A DNA stretch of 64,000 nucleotides from Vacuolonema iberomarrocanum LEGE 07170 (GCA_015207365.1 JADEXA010000042.1:1-64000); one strand, 5' to 3'. Numbered from the stretch's first letter, positions 43,792 to 52,830 are shown. Numbers and translations: made by a program. The notes: generated from the letters alone by a model not told the origin.

Positions 43792-45252
43792 ATGGTAGCT
43801 CCGGGACTGTTTTCTGATTTTCTGATGCCAAATCTTTTGTATGCGCTTCCACAATCAACTTTGATTGCGGCAACTCCTGAGCCTGAGGATGCACCTCTGG
43901 TACTGGGAGCTGTATTGCTCAGCATGGTTGTGGTTTATTTCGCTGCAAAGCTTGGCGGTGAGATATGTGCCCGTATCAATTTGCCTCCTGTGTTGGGGGA
44001 ATTGGTGGGCGGGGTCGTTGTGGGTGTATCAGCTCTCAACCTGATTGTGTTTCCTGAATCAGGAAGTGAGGAGACTGGGTCACTGATCATCCGATTCTTA
44101 GAAGCAACAGGCGGGCTGTCAACGGAAGGCGCATTTAGCGTATTTCAAGCCGAAAGCGAAGTGCTCGACATCCTGTCCGAGCTGGGAGTCATCATCCTGC
44201 TGTTTGAAATTGGCCTCGAATCTGACTTGCGAGAATTGATTCGTGTGGGGCCGCAAGCGGCGATCGTTGCCATTCTTGGTGTGGTTACGCCCTTTACTCT
44301 AGGCACGGTTGGGTTGATTGCGCTATTTAATGTGCCAACGGTTCCAGCTGTGTTTGCTGGAGCCGCTCTCACGGCAACCAGTATTGGCATCACGGCTAAA
44401 GTCTTGGCAGAGCTGGGCAAGCTCAGTTCTCGTGAAGGGCAAATTATCATTGGTGCGGCTGTGCTGGACGATGTGCTGGGCATCATCGTGTTGGCTGTGG
44501 TTGCCAGCCTTGCCAAGACGGGAGAAATTGAAATTTCCCGCGTTCTAATTTTGGTGGGAAGTGCTGCTGCCTTTTTAATTGGCTCGATCTTCTTAGGGCG
44601 ATTACTGAGTCCTTACTTTGTTGCTTTGGTCGATCGTCTGCAAACAAGAGGTCAGCTACTCATCTCAGCGCTTATCTTTACATTCATTCTTGCCTATATT
44701 GGTGCTGTTGTTCAGCTTGAAGCAATCCTGGGGGCATTTGCCGCAGGGCTCATTCTGGCCGAAACTGAGAAGCGAGAAGAATTAGAGGAGCAAGTGATTC
44801 CCGTTGCAGATATGCTTGTCCCCATCTTTTTCGTAACAGTGGGAGCACGGACTGATATCAGTGTTCTCAATCCTCTCGATCCGGGTAACCGGGAAGCACT
44901 GATTATCGCCATATTTTTAGTCGTTGTGGCCATTATCGGGAAGATCGTGACTGGATTGGGAGTCTTCGGGCAGGATGGGATCAATCGGTTAGCGATCGGG
45001 ATCGGTATGGTGCCTCGAGGTGAAGTCGGTCTGGTTTTTGTTGGGGTTGGCTCGGCGACCGGTATTTTGTCGGAGTCTCTCGAAGCGGCAATTATTGTGA
45101 TGGTCATTCTGACCACGTTTTTGGCTCCAGCTTTTTTGCGTGTTGTTTTCCGAGAACCCGATCAAGACAGCGGTGCTCCAGCCGTAGATGGAACGGCACC
45201 GCTGGCGGTGGAGGGTGGCGATCGCAGCGAGGTTGAAGCTGTTCAAGATTAG
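43792..45252 (+). CDS. CPA2-family cation:proton antiporter
   Basis: 486 residues with about 12-13 membrane helices. It carries the CPA2 core: PPVLGELVGGVVVG, ALTATSIGITAKVL, and the double-aspartate segment VLDDVLGIIVL, which marks electrogenic Na+/H+ exchangers. MVPRGEVGLVFVGVG near the C-terminus is also typical. It resembles the cyanobacterial NhaS3 type (Na+/H+ exchange, thylakoid or plasma membrane), but substrate and location are inference. No TrkA-N regulatory domain follows. The ATG at 43792 is used; the ATG at 43825 (MPNLLYAL) is an alternative that starts nearer the first helix. Confidence 0.9.
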   Translation: MVAPGLFSDFLMPNLLYALPQSTLIAATPEPEDAPLVLGAVLLSMVVVYFAAKLGGEICARINLPPVLGELVGGVVVGVSALNLIVFPESGSEETGSLIIRFLEATGGLSTEGAFSVFQAESEVLDILSELGVIILLFEIGLESDLRELIRVGPQAAIVAILGVVTPFTLGTVGLIALFNVPTVPAVFAGAALTATSIGITAKVLAELGKLSSREGQIIIGAAVLDDVLGIIVLAVVASLAKTGEIEISRVLILVGSAAAFLIGSIFLGRLLSPYFVALVDRLQTRGQLLISALIFTFILAYIGAVVQLEAILGAFAAGLILAETEKREELEEQVIPVADMLVPIFFVTVGARTDISVLNPLDPGNREALIIAIFLVVVAIIGKIVTGLGVFGQDGINRLAIGIGMVPRGEVGLVFVGVGSATGILSESLEAAIIVMVILTTFLAPAFLRVVFREPDQDSGAPAVDGTAPLAVEGGDRSEVEAVQD

Positions 45253-45281
45253 GCTTTACAGAGTTGCTTCACACAAACCCA

Positions 45282-46184
45282 TCATTCCTCACCTTCGTAT
45301 GTTAGGTGATTGGATCGATATTCAACGGGTTCAACGTGAATCATCGTGCGAGCTGGCCCATATTCCTTTTCTATCCGAGCTTCTACCACTTCTGTAATTT
45401 GATGAGCCGTTTCAACATCCTGGGCATCCACAATCAGATGCATTTCGATAAAGATCTGACGTCCTAATATGCCGCGGGAAGCGATGCTGTGGCAATTTAA
45501 CACGCCTGGAACCTGCATGACCTGACTGTGGATGGCTTCGGGGGCGATCGCCATTTCATCGACTAACCACGGTAAGTTTTCGTGCAACACCTGCCAGCCG
45601 CTCCAAAATACCAACAGGGCAACGGGAAAGGATAAGGCTACATCTAGCCATTGAAAATGGAACACCCACACTCCAATGAGCCCCAGCAGAACGCAAATCG
45701 TGACCCAAATGTCACTCATGGTGTGGCGGGCATCTGCGATCAGAATGGGGCTACCAATCTTGCGCCCTACATGCCTTTCATAAAAGGCGACAAAAATGTT
45801 GCAGCCCAGAACAACGAGCAGAATCCAAAGTTCGGATGTGCTGATATTGAGGGGGCTAGCAGGTTTGAAAAGGCGGGCGATCGCCCCTTGCAAAATTTCA
45901 AAACAAGCAATTCCTAGAAAAGCTGCGATGCCCAATGCCCCAACCGCCTCAAATTTCTGATGCCCATAGGGATGCTTGCGGTCGGGTTGGGGCGAAGAAA
46001 ACTGGCTGGCGACTAGCCCCAACACATTGTTTGCGCTATCGGTTACGCTGTGCAGCGCATCTGCCAACAGACTGAGTGACCCCGTTGCCAAGCCAACACC
46101 AAGCTTCAGCAAAAATACAACAATGTTCAGAATGAGGGTGATGACGAGAACTCGACGAACCTGTCTTCGATGATCGAGCGGCAT
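45282..46184 (-). CDS. Cation diffusion facilitator transporter
   Basis: 300 residues, six membrane helices and a C-terminal cytoplasmic metal-binding fold. Proton-driven efflux of divalent metal. The transport-site motifs are HxxxD in helix 2 (H45, D49 in LADALHSVTD) and again HxxxD in helix 5 (H154, D158 in DARHTMSD), a pattern common in zinc/cadmium members. KHPYGHQKFEAVGAL is the usual loop before helix 3. The C-terminal block with LIVDAQDVETAHQITE is intact. It is convergent with the antiporter, with only 29 bp between the stops. The metal cannot be proved from sequence. Confidence 0.93.
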   Translation of the reverse strand: MPLDHRRQVRRVLVITLILNIVVFLLKLGVGLATGSLSLLADALHSVTDSANNVLGLVASQFSSPQPDRKHPYGHQKFEAVGALGIAAFLGIACFEILQGAIARLFKPASPLNISTSELWILLVVLGCNIFVAFYERHVGRKIGSPILIADARHTMSDIWVTICVLLGLIGVWVFHFQWLDVALSFPVALLVFWSGWQVLHENLPWLVDEMAIAPEAIHSQVMQVPGVLNCHSIASRGILGRQIFIEMHLIVDAQDVETAHQITEVVEARIEKEYGPARTMIHVEPVEYRSNHLTYEGEE

Positions 46185-46277
46185 CTGGATTATCTGCCTT
46201 CGATACAGCTATGCACTAGCTTAAGACTAAGTTGTCTGGCAGTGGATCAGAAGCCATTGCTGGGAATGTGAGATTCT

Positions 46278-46310
46278 AAGAAAAAGCGTTTACCTATAAG
46301 GCAAACGCTT
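46278..46310 (-). terminator. Terminator of the SH3-like gene
   Basis: On the reverse strand AAGCGTTT (46303-46310) pairs with AAACGCTT (46284-46291) around an 11-base spacer, and TTTTCT follows directly. It lies about 100 bases after the SH3-like stop. Confidence 0.65.
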
Positions 46311-46346
46311 GGGCTTTTGTACGCAGAGCATTGTTGAGAAGGTCGT

Positions 46347-46382
46347 TTGTTTGTTCAGTCACGCAAACGACTGAACAAACAA
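46347..46382. repeat. Hairpin downstream of the SH3-like gene
   Basis: A 14-bp perfect stem (TTGTTTGTTCAGTC at 46347-46360 with 46369-46382) and an 8-base loop ACGCAAAC. It lies between the SH3-like stop and its terminator. It may belong to the palindromic-element group, but no second copy was found. Confidence 0.65.
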
Positions 46383-46406
46383 TGAAGAGACGGTCTTGAC
46401 AGCGGT

Positions 46407-46907
46407 TTAGACGGCAACAAAATTGCTGGAGGATTCACCCATCTTGCTGCCAACAGATCCCTGAGAGACATAGCCTGCACGGGTTGCGCCGAATTTTCCG
46501 GTGAAGAATATGCGGACAAACACCCGCCCGTTTTCCTCATAGCTGTCGGCGGGCTCTGTCAAATAAACGGTGCTGTTGGCTGCGGGGCCATCGTTCATGC
46601 CCGCACCTGGCTCATAGTAAGCACGCAAGCCATTGCGCAGTTCTGGGGTATTCCGCAACCGAAAGGCTTTCCCTTGTTGATAGCCATCCTGAGAGGGCAT
46701 TGTGAGGTTCACCGCATTGACCCAGCCCACACGAGGGGTTTTGACCTGCGCCAATCCATCACCCACGATGCCTGTGAGCCGTACCTGTGCTTCAGGGGCA
46801 AGCTGCATGATGTTGCCGGTCATTTCGGAATCCCGATAAATCCAAATAGTTTGATTGGTTGCTCGCACCGCATCAATCAAATCCTTACGTTCGTAGATCG
46901 CGACCAT
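46407..46907 (-). CDS. SH3-like domain protein, unknown role
   Basis: 166 residues with two bacterial SH3-like stretches: the first at about 20-75 (IWIYRDSEMTGNIMQLAPEA then GWVNAVNLT) and the second at about 80-155 (FRLRNTPELRNGLRAYYEPG then GYVSQGSVGSKM). There is no signal peptide or membrane helix, which is unusual for SH3b proteins that bind cell wall, so it may be cytoplasmic. No catalytic motif. The ATG at 46907 is the only good start. Upstream lies a stack of three palindromic elements. Confidence 0.75.
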   Translation of the reverse strand: MVAIYERKDLIDAVRATNQTIWIYRDSEMTGNIMQLAPEAQVRLTGIVGDGLAQVKTPRVGWVNAVNLTMPSQDGYQQGKAFRLRNTPELRNGLRAYYEPGAGMNDGPAANSTVYLTEPADSYEENGRVFVRIFFTGKFGATRAGYVSQGSVGSKMGESSSNFVAV

Positions 46908-47096
46908 AGGTTAAACGTCCTTGAAGTCAATATCTTTTTTGTTCTCTGACAGGGGTGCTGATGAGTGATCCCCGTTGAATACTTCATCATGAGGCCAGCG
47001 TAAATTTTCGGAAAAACAGGCGAGGAAATAAAAAAAACCACCGATTGGCTACTTAGGAGTACGGATTGGACACCTGAAAGGGGGATAGTCAATATC

Positions 47097-47191
47097 TATA
47101 GCGCTATGCGCGTTAGTTAAGTACGGTTGTGTGGGGCGCGCCCCGCCCCACACAACCGTTGCTGTGCTTAATGCGGTTGCACACCGCTATA
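47097..47191. repeat. Palindromic repeat family A, copy 2
   Basis: A 95-bp near-identical copy of 7764-7858 (TATAGCG...CGCTATA), with a C replacing G in the loop-side stem. First of three elements stacked in 47097-47437. Confidence 0.85.
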
Positions 47192-47214
47192 TAAGCATGA
47201 TGTGTCCACAAGTG

Positions 47215-47318
47215 TTATGCCAATTCGCTAAGAATCCACTACAGATAATTTTTGAACGCCGCGTATTGCGTGGCGTTCAAAAAATTATCTGGTTTTGGTT
47301 TTCGTTGAATTGGTGTTA
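47215..47318. repeat. Palindromic repeat family D, copy 1
   Basis: Stem CAGATAATTTTTGAACGCC (47242-47260) pairs with 47272-47291 with one bulged A. Left flank AGAATCCACTACAG, right flank GGTTTTCGTTGAATTGGTGT. The flanks recur near 52010 (inverted) and 55660. Confidence 0.8.
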
Positions 47319-47346
47319 CGGCCTCACGCATTGAGATTAGAGAAAG

Positions 47347-47437
47347 ACATTGTTTGCAAGCCCCGTAGCGCGGGGCTTGCAAACAATGTTGGGTTCTTCA
47401 ACCGGATGTTTGGGTTCTTCAACTGGATTTGATGTTA
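47347..47437. repeat. Palindromic repeat family B, copy 5 (partial)
   Basis: A perfect stem ACATTGTTTGCAAGCCCCG/CGGGGCTTGCAAACAATGT is followed by GGGTTCTTCAACCGGATG and again by GGGTTCTTCAACTGGATTTG, so the right end is duplicated and the left end is lost. Third element of the stack; the HAD gene ends inside its right edge (47435). Confidence 0.75.
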
Positions 47438-48202
47438 TGACGGGCTGTGAGCTTGGAGAGACTGGGCGAGTTCGAGGAAGCCTTGCACTTCGGGACTGGG
47501 GGTTAGCGTTTTAGGAAAGTGGGTGAGGCGATCGCTATACTCTCGCACGTTTGCCACCCCAATCGCGTTTGGGAAGACCGCCGAATTGAACAGGCTCTCA
47601 TCGTTTGGACTATCGCCGACGGTCACGATCTCGTTCGGTTCAATATCAGGAAAATACCGCTGAAGCACGACTTGCACAGCAGTGGCTTTCTCTTGCTGTG
47701 AGAATTTGATATGACATTGAACCGTGCTGTAGGTGAATCCCCAGCCTTTTTGCTGGCAGATTTGATGCATCCGTCGCAAATCTGCTTGACTCAATCCTTT
47801 TACATCAAAGGTCCAATCGGTGAGGCGAAAGCGATTGTCATTCGCCTCGCGTACATGGGGAAATGTCTCTTGCAGTGCCCGAAAAGCTGCTGCCAGGTTT
47901 TGTCGATGGGTGCGTAGATCGGGAATGGGCACCAGAATATCAGGATCGCTATCGGGTTTGGCGAAATAGAGCCCGCCGTTTTCGGCGATCGCCCCTGCAA
48001 TCGGAAGGTAGTGGGCGATCGCCTCCACCCAGCCTGCCGACCGTCCCGTCACAATAATCACTGGAATGTTGATCGATGCTAGCCGCTCTAATGCCTCAAA
48101 CAGGATCGGCGTAAATTTGCCCTGCTGGGTCAGTGTTCCATCCATATCGGTCGCGACTAGCCGGATGGGGTGGGTTAGTGATTGGCTCCAATCGTTTTCC
48201 AT
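47435..48202 (-). CDS. HAD-superfamily phosphatase (Cof/IIB type)
   Basis: 255 residues. The nucleophile motif is DMDGTL (D19, D21), then VTGRSAGW (motif II) and the late GDSPNDESLF (motif IV), with a IIB-type cap in between (about 90-180). The group includes sugar phosphatases, phosphoglycolate phosphatases and sucrose-phosphatase relatives; the substrate cannot be told. The ATG at 48202 gives the start MENDWSQSLTHPIRLVATDM. Its stop overlaps the edge of a family B palindrome, which may serve as its 3' end. Confidence 0.88.
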   Translation of the reverse strand: MENDWSQSLTHPIRLVATDMDGTLTQQGKFTPILFEALERLASINIPVIIVTGRSAGWVEAIAHYLPIAGAIAENGGLYFAKPDSDPDILVPIPDLRTHRQNLAAAFRALQETFPHVREANDNRFRLTDWTFDVKGLSQADLRRMHQICQQKGWGFTYSTVQCHIKFSQQEKATAVQVVLQRYFPDIEPNEIVTVGDSPNDESLFNSAVFPNAIGVANVREYSDRLTHFPKTLTPSPEVQGFLELAQSLQAHSPS

Positions 48203-48376
48203 TGCACCTCAACGTAGATTTAGAGAAGGATAGGCCGGATTTTCCAGGTTATCTGCATCATGGGGTGGGAATGATGAGAACAGGCGCGGGGCTTAACTAA
48301 ACACGACAGTGTCGCTCCTACTCCTGTGCTTGGACGCGATTCCCCGCTAGTTTCGCGATGCCCTCATCGGATTTTA

Positions 48377-50101
48377 ATGTGGAATTTCCTGGGTTCGATC
48401 CTACAATTCCAGTCATCACAGGGCATTGCAAGTTTGGTTTTTTCTGGGGCTGCTATGGGATTTTTGTCTGCCGCACAACATCATCATTACTACGTTAGAG
48501 AAGCGATCCGAGCCGGGGTGCATGCTCCCATGCTGGCGGCTCTGCATGTCGTGCATCAGGCTCCCATGCTGTCAGATGATGAGGTGGGTTTGGGAATTGC
48601 TCCAGCTAATCGGATTGGGCTGGAGGAGGTGAGTACCTTCCCAGGGCAGGTGGCGATCGCCGCCAACACTCTGCGCAGTCTCACCAGTCGGCTCACGGCT
48701 CAGGGATGGGATGCGACGGCTCTGTGGAACGAAGATCTCGGCTGTTACACCGACCCGTTTTTAGAAGTCCTCGCCAATGGCTATGTTCCACCCGCAAACG
48801 ATCCGGCTGCTGCCCAACTGGAAAGTAGTGACTTTGAACTCCTGCAATCGATGTATCAGGCAGAGGTGCAAGCGGCCCATGGTACCTCTGGTTTAACCGG
48901 GAATTTGGGGTTTGTAGAGTCGGCACTTTTGAATTTTGTCGAGCAATTGCCAGCAAACTATCAAGGTCTGGACTATCAGCGGAATGCATTACTAGAAGCG
49001 GTGCGTCTATGGCGCAAGCTGGATAGTGTTCAGCTGGCGATCGCCGCCCTCCAGTCCGATATCGATGAAGCGCTCATGACCGATGCCGCGATGGATCGTA
49101 TTCTGCTGGATGTCATGTCTAAGCTCGGTGATAGCTATGATGGCTATCCTCATCAGCGGGAAGCGTTGTTGCGTCTGGTGCAGAGTTGGCGACAACTGCC
49201 CTCTCGTGAGGCGGCGATCGCCGCCTTGCAATCCGACGACACGGCTACCATTCCCGATACCACCCTAGATGCTGCCTTGATCGCATTTGTGCGGCAGTTG
49301 CCCCGCCGCTATCAAGGCAAAGGTGAACAGCGCAATCTCCTCACCGATGCCTATCGATTGTGGTACGACCTAGACAGCCGCACCGCTGCCATCCGGAAGC
49401 TGGGGGTTGAACCCAAAGGACTGGTCGATGCTAGCCGAGACGAATTAGAAGCCAGCGCCCGCTACTTGGATCGCAATTTGCTTCGTTTTCTGCGGACTAT
49501 TCCCTTGAACTATGCTGAAACCGAACCCCAACGGGCTGCCCTGCTGAAATTAGCGGAGCGATGGCGGGGGTTTGAGCAACCCATGCAAGCCCAACAAAGC
49601 CTGTTTGATGATCTGCGCCGGATGGAACGTGCGGCGTCTCTATCTGAAGATGCTCCGCCACCGCCTATACCCACTCCGGTTGCGGCACGCCCCCCAACAT
49701 GGACGCTGGACAACTTGCAACTCACCGCGCCGATTGTACCGAGTGGTCATTTAACCTGGACGATCGCGACCCAGGGTGGCATCTGGTACCCCGATAACCT
49801 AACGATTGTTGATGCGATGGTGGCGCTGGCAGAACAGTTGGAAGACGTGAGCGATCGCCTCAATCGACGTCTCCATATTGCCCTGTGGTATTGCCCGTCT
49901 GAAGTTCCCATGACCCTGACGACCCCCGGCAATAGCCACGAAACAGGGAATGCGGTCAAACTCTTTTGCGAAGGCCTAACCAGTGACCAGATCTACTGGA
50001 CACTCGATCCCTATTGGCCAGGAGGCTTAGGACGGTTGCGGCAGTTTCCTCACCTCGTGCATCTAGATTTGGGGGGCGATCGCACTCGATGGTTCTATTA
50101 A
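48377..50101 (+). CDS. M15-like protein with four helical repeats and a broken zinc site
   Basis: 574 residues from the ATG at 48377; a GTG at 48326 is an alternative. Residues 40-165 form the conserved cyanobacterial module with GVHAPMLAALHVVHQAP and STFPGQVAIAANTLRSL. Four repeats of about 65 residues follow, each built as LLxFxxQLPxxYxG...QRxALLxAxRLW (for example QLPANYQGLDYQRNALLEAV). The C-terminus is a peptidase M15 (D,D-carboxypeptidase) fold: NSHETGNAVKLF in place of SRHxxGDAVDF, ending LDPYWPGGLG and VHLDLGGDR. The two histidines are present, but the zinc-ligand Asp seven residues after the first is Lys, so peptidase activity is unlikely. A peptidoglycan-binding or structural role is inferred. 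Confidence 0.82.
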   Translation: MWNFLGSILQFQSSQGIASLVFSGAAMGFLSAAQHHHYYVREAIRAGVHAPMLAALHVVHQAPMLSDDEVGLGIAPANRIGLEEVSTFPGQVAIAANTLRSLTSRLTAQGWDATALWNEDLGCYTDPFLEVLANGYVPPANDPAAAQLESSDFELLQSMYQAEVQAAHGTSGLTGNLGFVESALLNFVEQLPANYQGLDYQRNALLEAVRLWRKLDSVQLAIAALQSDIDEALMTDAAMDRILLDVMSKLGDSYDGYPHQREALLRLVQSWRQLPSREAAIAALQSDDTATIPDTTLDAALIAFVRQLPRRYQGKGEQRNLLTDAYRLWYDLDSRTAAIRKLGVEPKGLVDASRDELEASARYLDRNLLRFLRTIPLNYAETEPQRAALLKLAERWRGFEQPMQAQQSLFDDLRRMERAASLSEDAPPPPIPTPVAARPPTWTLDNLQLTAPIVPSGHLTWTIATQGGIWYPDNLTIVDAMVALAEQLEDVSDRLNRRLHIALWYCPSEVPMTLTTPGNSHETGNAVKLFCEGLTSDQIYWTLDPYWPGGLGRLRQFPHLVHLDLGGDRTRWFY

Positions 50102-50254
50102 ACGCTCAGTTATGCTAAGAGATGTGATCGTGTTTCCGGTTCTTACAACAGGTATATATATTAATTTATACGGCTTCATGGGTGCGTGATGTTTTCCGAA
50201 AGAATCAAGGGAATCCTAGATATACAGACCACAACCTTGCCACATCCCACCGCT

Positions 50255-51169
50255 ATGTCAAACTCTATTATTCTTGTTGACCCCACCCTGGCTCAGACAC
50301 CGCCCACTGCCCAGCAGGCTAGTGGCGGGCAATTTTGGATGTATTCCAGTGCTGCTTTAGCCTTGGTATTAATGGGTTTAGGAGTCTACACCAAACTACA
50401 ACTCAAGAAATTGAAAAAAGAGAAGCGGTTTGAGGAATACAAGAACCGAGAACTCCAGAAAAAGCTGAAACTGGCACTGAGCACTATCAGCAAAATGGAG
50501 AAAAACCCCGATCTGATCCATTCCCGCGAATTCAATCTGGATTATTTGCGGATGCGGATGTCGGAAGATCAATTCCACTTTGCAATCGTTAACCAAATCA
50601 AGATCAGGGTTAAAGAGAAGATTACCGTGGCGTTGCGCCCGAACCAAGCAGAGCAAGGAACGTTAGGGATTGCCAGTACAACCCGTAAGGTGGATGAAAT
50701 CTTTGACGTGAACTATAACCTGTCGAAGGTTCAGACAGGAAAGAAAGGGGTTCTATTCCGCATCCAAATTAAGCTTTCAAAAATTCCAACGCAGCCCACA
50801 TCTGTTACCATCAGCCAAATCATCGACTGTATGACGACCTTCATGAGTCAAGACACCGATGATAGCTGGCAACCGACGCTTCAGGGACGGATTGCTTACA
50901 TGCACTGGGATCAAAAGGCGAAACCTACCCCTCTACTGGTGCTAGAGCAGTCCAATGAAGGGGTCAATGTTACGTTCCGCTCCAACCGTATTACTGAGCC
51001 CGCCAACACTATTGAGCCGACCAAAACGACTAAGACTGGAACTCGGAAGAGTACATCCAAATCTAGTCGCTCCAAACGTAGTACTAGCAGCAGTAGTACT
51101 AGCAGTAGTAGTACTAGCAGTAGCAGTAGTGGTAGGGCCAACGCGCAGGTTAGAGCGAAGCGCTCGTAG
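50255..51169 (+). CDS. Unknown membrane-anchored protein with Ser-rich tail
   Basis: 304 residues from the ATG at 50255 (MSNSIILVDPTLAQTPP); in-frame GTG/ATG codons at 50186 and 50189 would add 22-23 residues. A membrane helix lies near 26-45 (FWMYSSAALALVLMGLG), then a basic coiled coil (about 46-80, KLKKEKRFEEYKNRELQKKL), and a folded domain of about 150 residues with LRMRMSEDQFHFAIVNQIKI. The tail (about 255-304) is Lys/Arg/Ser/Thr-rich and contains STSSSSTSSSSTSSSSSG, encoded by a repeated AGTACTAGC-type DNA tract. There is no known family. The basic tail could bind nucleic acid or be flexible filler. Confidence 0.78.
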   Translation: MSNSIILVDPTLAQTPPTAQQASGGQFWMYSSAALALVLMGLGVYTKLQLKKLKKEKRFEEYKNRELQKKLKLALSTISKMEKNPDLIHSREFNLDYLRMRMSEDQFHFAIVNQIKIRVKEKITVALRPNQAEQGTLGIASTTRKVDEIFDVNYNLSKVQTGKKGVLFRIQIKLSKIPTQPTSVTISQIIDCMTTFMSQDTDDSWQPTLQGRIAYMHWDQKAKPTPLLVLEQSNEGVNVTFRSNRITEPANTIEPTKTTKTGTRKSTSKSSRSKRSTSSSSTSSSSTSSSSSGRANAQVRAKRS

Positions 51170-51216
51170 CCTCTTGGCGCTGAGGGACAACTGATGCGAA
51201 AGATTTTTCGAGAGAT

Positions 51217-51918
51217 TTATGCGGATACCTGGGACAATCCCGAATGTTCCAGAATAATGTCCAGGGCTTCGACAAAGTTATTGGCAATCCAATCTGGCTG
51301 GTAGTGGTTGAGGCGATCGCGATCGCGAATCCCTGAGAGCACACCAATGACCGGAATATCTTGGCTGCGAGCGGCAGCAATATCAGCTTCGGTATCTCCC
51401 ACCATCCAAGTTGGGGCGCTGGGCAATTCGGCGATCGCCCGTTCCATCAGCAGAGGCTTATCTTTGGTGTCTGCCGTTTTCTGATAGGTGTTGCTCAAAC
51501 AATAGCGATGATTGGCCTGAAAGAATTGCCCTAAGCCGCAGCGAAGGAGCGCTTCATCCAACTCACGAACCCGTCGCATCGTCATCACTGTTAGGTCAAA
51601 TCCCAGCGCCTTTGCCTTCTCCAAAGTCTGAATGGCACCGGGAACCGGAGTGTCGTATTGCAAATAGGGCATTGTGTGAACGGTTGCTTTGCGCAGCTTG
51701 GCAAACGCCTGTGCTTGTTCGGCATCCAATCCCGAACGCCGTCCAATTTCGGCTTCAGGCACTTGCGCCCGCTTCAAGGCCCAAAATTCTGCTTTGGTGA
51801 AGGGCTGAATCGATTGATTGGGGCGGCGGGTTGTGGTCAGGCAATAGCGATAAACCCGATAGTATCGCTCCGACACGTCCATAATGGGGCCATCAAAGTC
51901 TGTTATGAGTCTAATCAT
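51217..51918 (-). CDS. HAD-superfamily phosphatase
   Basis: 233 residues. Motif I DFDGPIMDVSERYY (D7, D9), motif II region LTVMTMRRVRELDE, motif III Lys near LSNTYQKTADTKDKPLL and motif IV GDTEADIAAARSQDIPVIGV. The cap between motifs I and II is alpha-helical (C1), as in phosphoglycolate phosphatase-like members. The substrate is unknown. It is convergent with the Ser-tailed protein gene (47 bp apart). Confidence 0.87.
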   Translation of the reverse strand: MIRLITDFDGPIMDVSERYYRVYRYCLTTTRRPNQSIQPFTKAEFWALKRAQVPEAEIGRRSGLDAEQAQAFAKLRKATVHTMPYLQYDTPVPGAIQTLEKAKALGFDLTVMTMRRVRELDEALLRCGLGQFFQANHRYCLSNTYQKTADTKDKPLLMERAIAELPSAPTWMVGDTEADIAAARSQDIPVIGVLSGIRDRDRLNHYQPDWIANNFVEALDIILEHSGLSQVSA

Positions 51919-52009
51919 TTTAGTTTATGTATTTGTGTCACAATATATTAAGCTTGCACACACAATATCGTACTCTCTCCAGCCATGCCAGTTCTGGGTG
52001 GCTAGTTCT

Positions 52010-52113
52010 TATAGCAATTCTGTGAAAACCAAAACCCGATTATTTTCTGAAATCTTTACGCTGCGTGGATTTCAAGAAATAATCGGGGGTCGTTTCTTGG
52101 CGAGTCGCTATTA
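52010..52113. repeat. Palindromic repeat family D, copy 2
   Basis: A 20-bp stem CCCGATTATTTTCTGAAATC with 52069-52088 (two mismatches) and flank GCAATTCTGTGAAAACCAAA on the left, which is the complement of the right flank of copy 1, so this copy is inverted. The element starts TATAGC and ends GCTATTA. Confidence 0.78.
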
Positions 52114-52157
52114 GAAGCTTTATGCAGCGTTTGTGTAATGGATAGCTGCAAGGGAGC

Positions 52158-52679
52158 TTAACCCAAGGTGGATAGGGTTGGCAGGGTCGTTACAAGGAAG
52201 ATAATCAGCGTGGCGATCGCCAGCATTAAGTGAACCAAGACGCCCACCAAGTTGCCGACCAAAATCCCAAAGGCTGCTTTGATGGCGAGAAGCGCATTAC
52301 GACGATAGAGAAATTCTCCGATGAACGCGCCAAGGAGCGGTCCCACCAAAATACCCAGCAGGGGGCCGCCGATCGGGAGAGCCGGCAGAAGGCCAAAAAC
52401 ACCCAAAAATAATCCGATCAATGCGCCGATGATGCCCCAGCGACTGGCTCCAGCTTTGCGAGCGCCCCAATATGTCGCCAGAAAGTCAATCAGGGTGCTG
52501 AGTACGAGTGCTACGAGGGCGACGGTAAACGGAAAGCCGAGTCCGGCAAATCCCGTGAGAATCCCCCAAATGGCAATGGCGATCGCAATCAAGCCTAATC
52601 CTGGTATGCCAGGGACGACAGCGCCGATAACGCCAACCAGCATGACTAACACCAGAATCCAGTAAACCAAGAGCAGCAT
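52158..52679 (-). CDS. DUF456 membrane protein
   Basis: 173 residues, almost all hydrophobic, with 4-5 membrane helices and glycine-rich turns (GVIGAVVPGIPGLGLIAIAI, GLFLGVFGLLPALPIGGPLL). The repeated GxxxG-like pattern is that of DUF456. The function of the family is unknown. The start MLLLVYWILVLVMLVG begins inside the first helix. It lies downstream of the CCB-type gene on the same strand, separated by a family C repeat. Confidence 0.88.
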   Translation of the reverse strand: MLLLVYWILVLVMLVGVIGAVVPGIPGLGLIAIAIAIWGILTGFAGLGFPFTVALVALVLSTLIDFLATYWGARKAGASRWGIIGALIGLFLGVFGLLPALPIGGPLLGILVGPLLGAFIGEFLYRRNALLAIKAAFGILVGNLVGVLVHLMLAIATLIIFLVTTLPTLSTLG

Positions 52680-52746
52680 GGGAAATTATTAATTATTAAA
52701 GAGGGAATCGACGGGAATACGATGATTCTGGCAGATTTTTGAAAAG

Positions 52747-52830
52747 GCTTACGCATTTTGTTGATTGGGTGGCCATGTCGCGACTACCCAATCAATGAAA
52801 TTACTCAGGACGGCGGAAGGAAGAGGGGAG
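52747..52830. repeat. Palindromic repeat family C, copy 2
   Basis: CTTACGCATTTTGTTGATTG on the left; stem TTGATTGGGT/ACCCAATCAA around a 15-base loop; right part ACTCAGGACGGCGG. Stem changes relative to copies 1 and 3 are paired (GATGGTG/CACCATC becomes GATTGGG/CCCAATC). Confidence 0.75.
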
